A DNA stretch of 64,000 bases from Sphingobacteriales bacterium (lineage in GTDB: Bacteria > Bacteroidota > Bacteroidia > Chitinophagales > Chitinophagaceae), in NCBI GenBank assembly GCA_016219985.1, contig JACRJO010000018.1:248001-312000 (forward strand). Direction: 5' to 3'. Under the pieces are notes generated by a model. It made no database searches and was not told the origin of the DNA. It saw only the letters and a program-made list of their open reading frames with translations. Position 1 is the stretch's first letter; each line of letters begins with the position of its first letter. The position numbers were made by a program, and so were the translations under genes. Of the stretch, positions 63,190 through 64,000 are shown one piece after another.

Positions 63190-64000
63190 TTACTGAATCA
63201 GGACCAGTCCGGAAACAATATTACCGCTGTACTCATGAGCCACTTTCACCACATAGGTACCACGGGCCATACCTGTGAAGTCAAAATTCATGCTCTGGTA
63301 AGGTGCAGATCGGTAGTTCAGGTCAAATGTACGGCTGGTAATCAGCTGACCTTTCTGGTTGTAGATGGAAACCACCCGCCTTTCAGCGGCGTTACCTGAA
63401 TAATACAACCTCACCTGGAAGGCACCCGGTGTCGGATTGGGATAAATCCAGAGTTTATCGGATGCTTCCGCACCGATCACAAGCTGGTTCGTGGTATTAA
63501 CACAACCGTTAACATCGGTTACAGTTGCCTGGTAGGTACCCAGTGCATCCACACCCGCTGTTTGTGTATTGGTACTACCGCTGATCGGCGCACCGTTCAG
63601 CGTCCAGGCCCATCCGTTAGCTGCTGCTGCGGGTGAGCTGGTACCGGTGATCGTTGTGTTACGGCCTGGCACAAGGTTTACAACAGGAGAGGCAATGCTA
63701 ACATTCGGTAACGCAAGAACAGTCAGTGTGCCGGTTGCAGCAGAGGTAACTGATCCGCAGGATCCTACGGAAGCCACCACCCTGTATTTATAACCGGTCA
63801 TAGCCGATGTCACGCCACTGATGTTCAGTGTCGCACTGGTTGCACCGCTGATATTACTCCAGTTAGTACCGCCATCAGTACTGCGCTGCCACTGGTAAGT
63901 TACCGGGCTGCCGCCTGTTACACTGGCGCTGAATGTAGTGTTACCACCAAGACAAACTGAGCGGGTGGCCGGGCTAACGGTGAGACCCGCAACCGGTGTG
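63190..64000 (-). CDS. T9SS-sorted surface protein with Ig/PKD-like repeats (partial)
   Basis: The 3' part of a larger minus-strand gene that is open to the window edge, so the N-terminus is missing (about 269 residues visible). It begins within Ig-like repeats (GGNTTFSASVTGGSPVTYQW, then SVGSCGSVTSAATGTLTVL) and a PKD/Ig-like module (residues with NGWAWTLNGAPISG). The C-terminal type A T9SS sorting domain follows: LWIYPNPTPGAFQVRLYY, IYNQKGQLITSRTFDL, and MARGTYVVKVAHEYSGNIVS, ending LVLIQ. It is exported by the T9SS and is likely surface-attached or secreted. A terminator follows. Confidence 0.92.
   Translation of the reverse strand, partial: TPVAGLTVSPATRSVCLGGNTTFSASVTGGSPVTYQWQRSTDGGTNWSNISGATSATLNISGVTSAMTGYKYRVVASVGSCGSVTSAATGTLTVLALPNVSIASPVVNLVPGRNTTITGTSSPAAAANGWAWTLNGAPISGSTNTQTAGVDALGTYQATVTDVNGCVNTTNQLVIGAEASDKLWIYPNPTPGAFQVRLYYSGNAAERRVVSIYNQKGQLITSRTFDLNYRSAPYQSMNFDFTGMARGTYVVKVAHEYSGNIVSGLVLIQ

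Overview
The window looks like chromosomal core DNA of a Bacteroidota bacterium, most probably a member of the Chitinophagaceae or a near relative. Pointers are a type IX secretion (T9SS) plug protein and a T9SS sorting domain, a type III glutamine synthetase, the lipoprotein form of TamA (TamL) with TamB, TonB-dependent and beta-barrel receptors with carboxypeptidase-like N-domains, a PafA-type alkaline phosphatase, and promoter boxes of the Bacteroidota type (TTTG, about 19 bases, TAnnTTTG). The family-level placement is inference. I see no phage, insertion sequence, CRISPR array or tRNA. Gene density is high, and several convergent gene pairs overlap at their stop codons.

Layout. 1-9 kb: purL (cut by the window edge), a polytopic membrane protein, glutamine synthetase III, a membrane dipeptidase, a small secreted protein, a transaldolase-like aldolase with two tandem terminators, the SRP RNA, and the T9SS plug protein. 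9-14 kb: a LolC/E-like permease, a TrmH-family RNA methyltransferase, TamL and TruB. 14-21 kb: a conserved minus-strand operon SpoIIM-like/DUF4129/DUF4350/MoxR/DUF58 with a divergent RDD protein, then a small DUF5362-like protein. 21-35 kb: ProS, a low-complexity lipoprotein, a FadL-like porin, the giant TamB, RibBA and a large Oar-like TonB-dependent receptor. 35-38 kb: an accessory-looking cluster of an esterase, an ATP-grasp ligase and a carboxylate-amine ligase. 38-49 kb: an ORF6N protein, a SET-domain protein, small secreted proteins, an MFS transporter, an Asp/Glu racemase-like protein, PafA, a CotH-like secreted protein, an acyl-CoA-binding protein, a glycosyltransferase and a KirBac potassium channel. 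49-60 kb: a GlmU-like protein, TpiA, L31 type B, YajQ, two tandem paralogous outer-membrane receptors and a LytS/LytTR-type two-component system. 60-64 kb: threonine aldolase, Pgi, a small secreted protein and the 3' part of a T9SS cargo protein.

The most unusual non-coding signals are clusters of degenerate tandem repeats with a strict 7-base or 8-base period at 14.0-14.3, 35.1 and 37.1 kb, two of them wrapped around a CCTGCC...GGCAGG hairpin. A second is a structured, possibly regulatory RNA upstream of the L31 gene (51.65-51.75 kb). A third is a set of TAnnTTTG promoter boxes placed so close to start codons that the transcripts should be nearly leaderless. The most interesting protein context is the two-ligase plus esterase cluster at 35-38 kb, which could make and cleave a small amide- or peptide-type metabolite.
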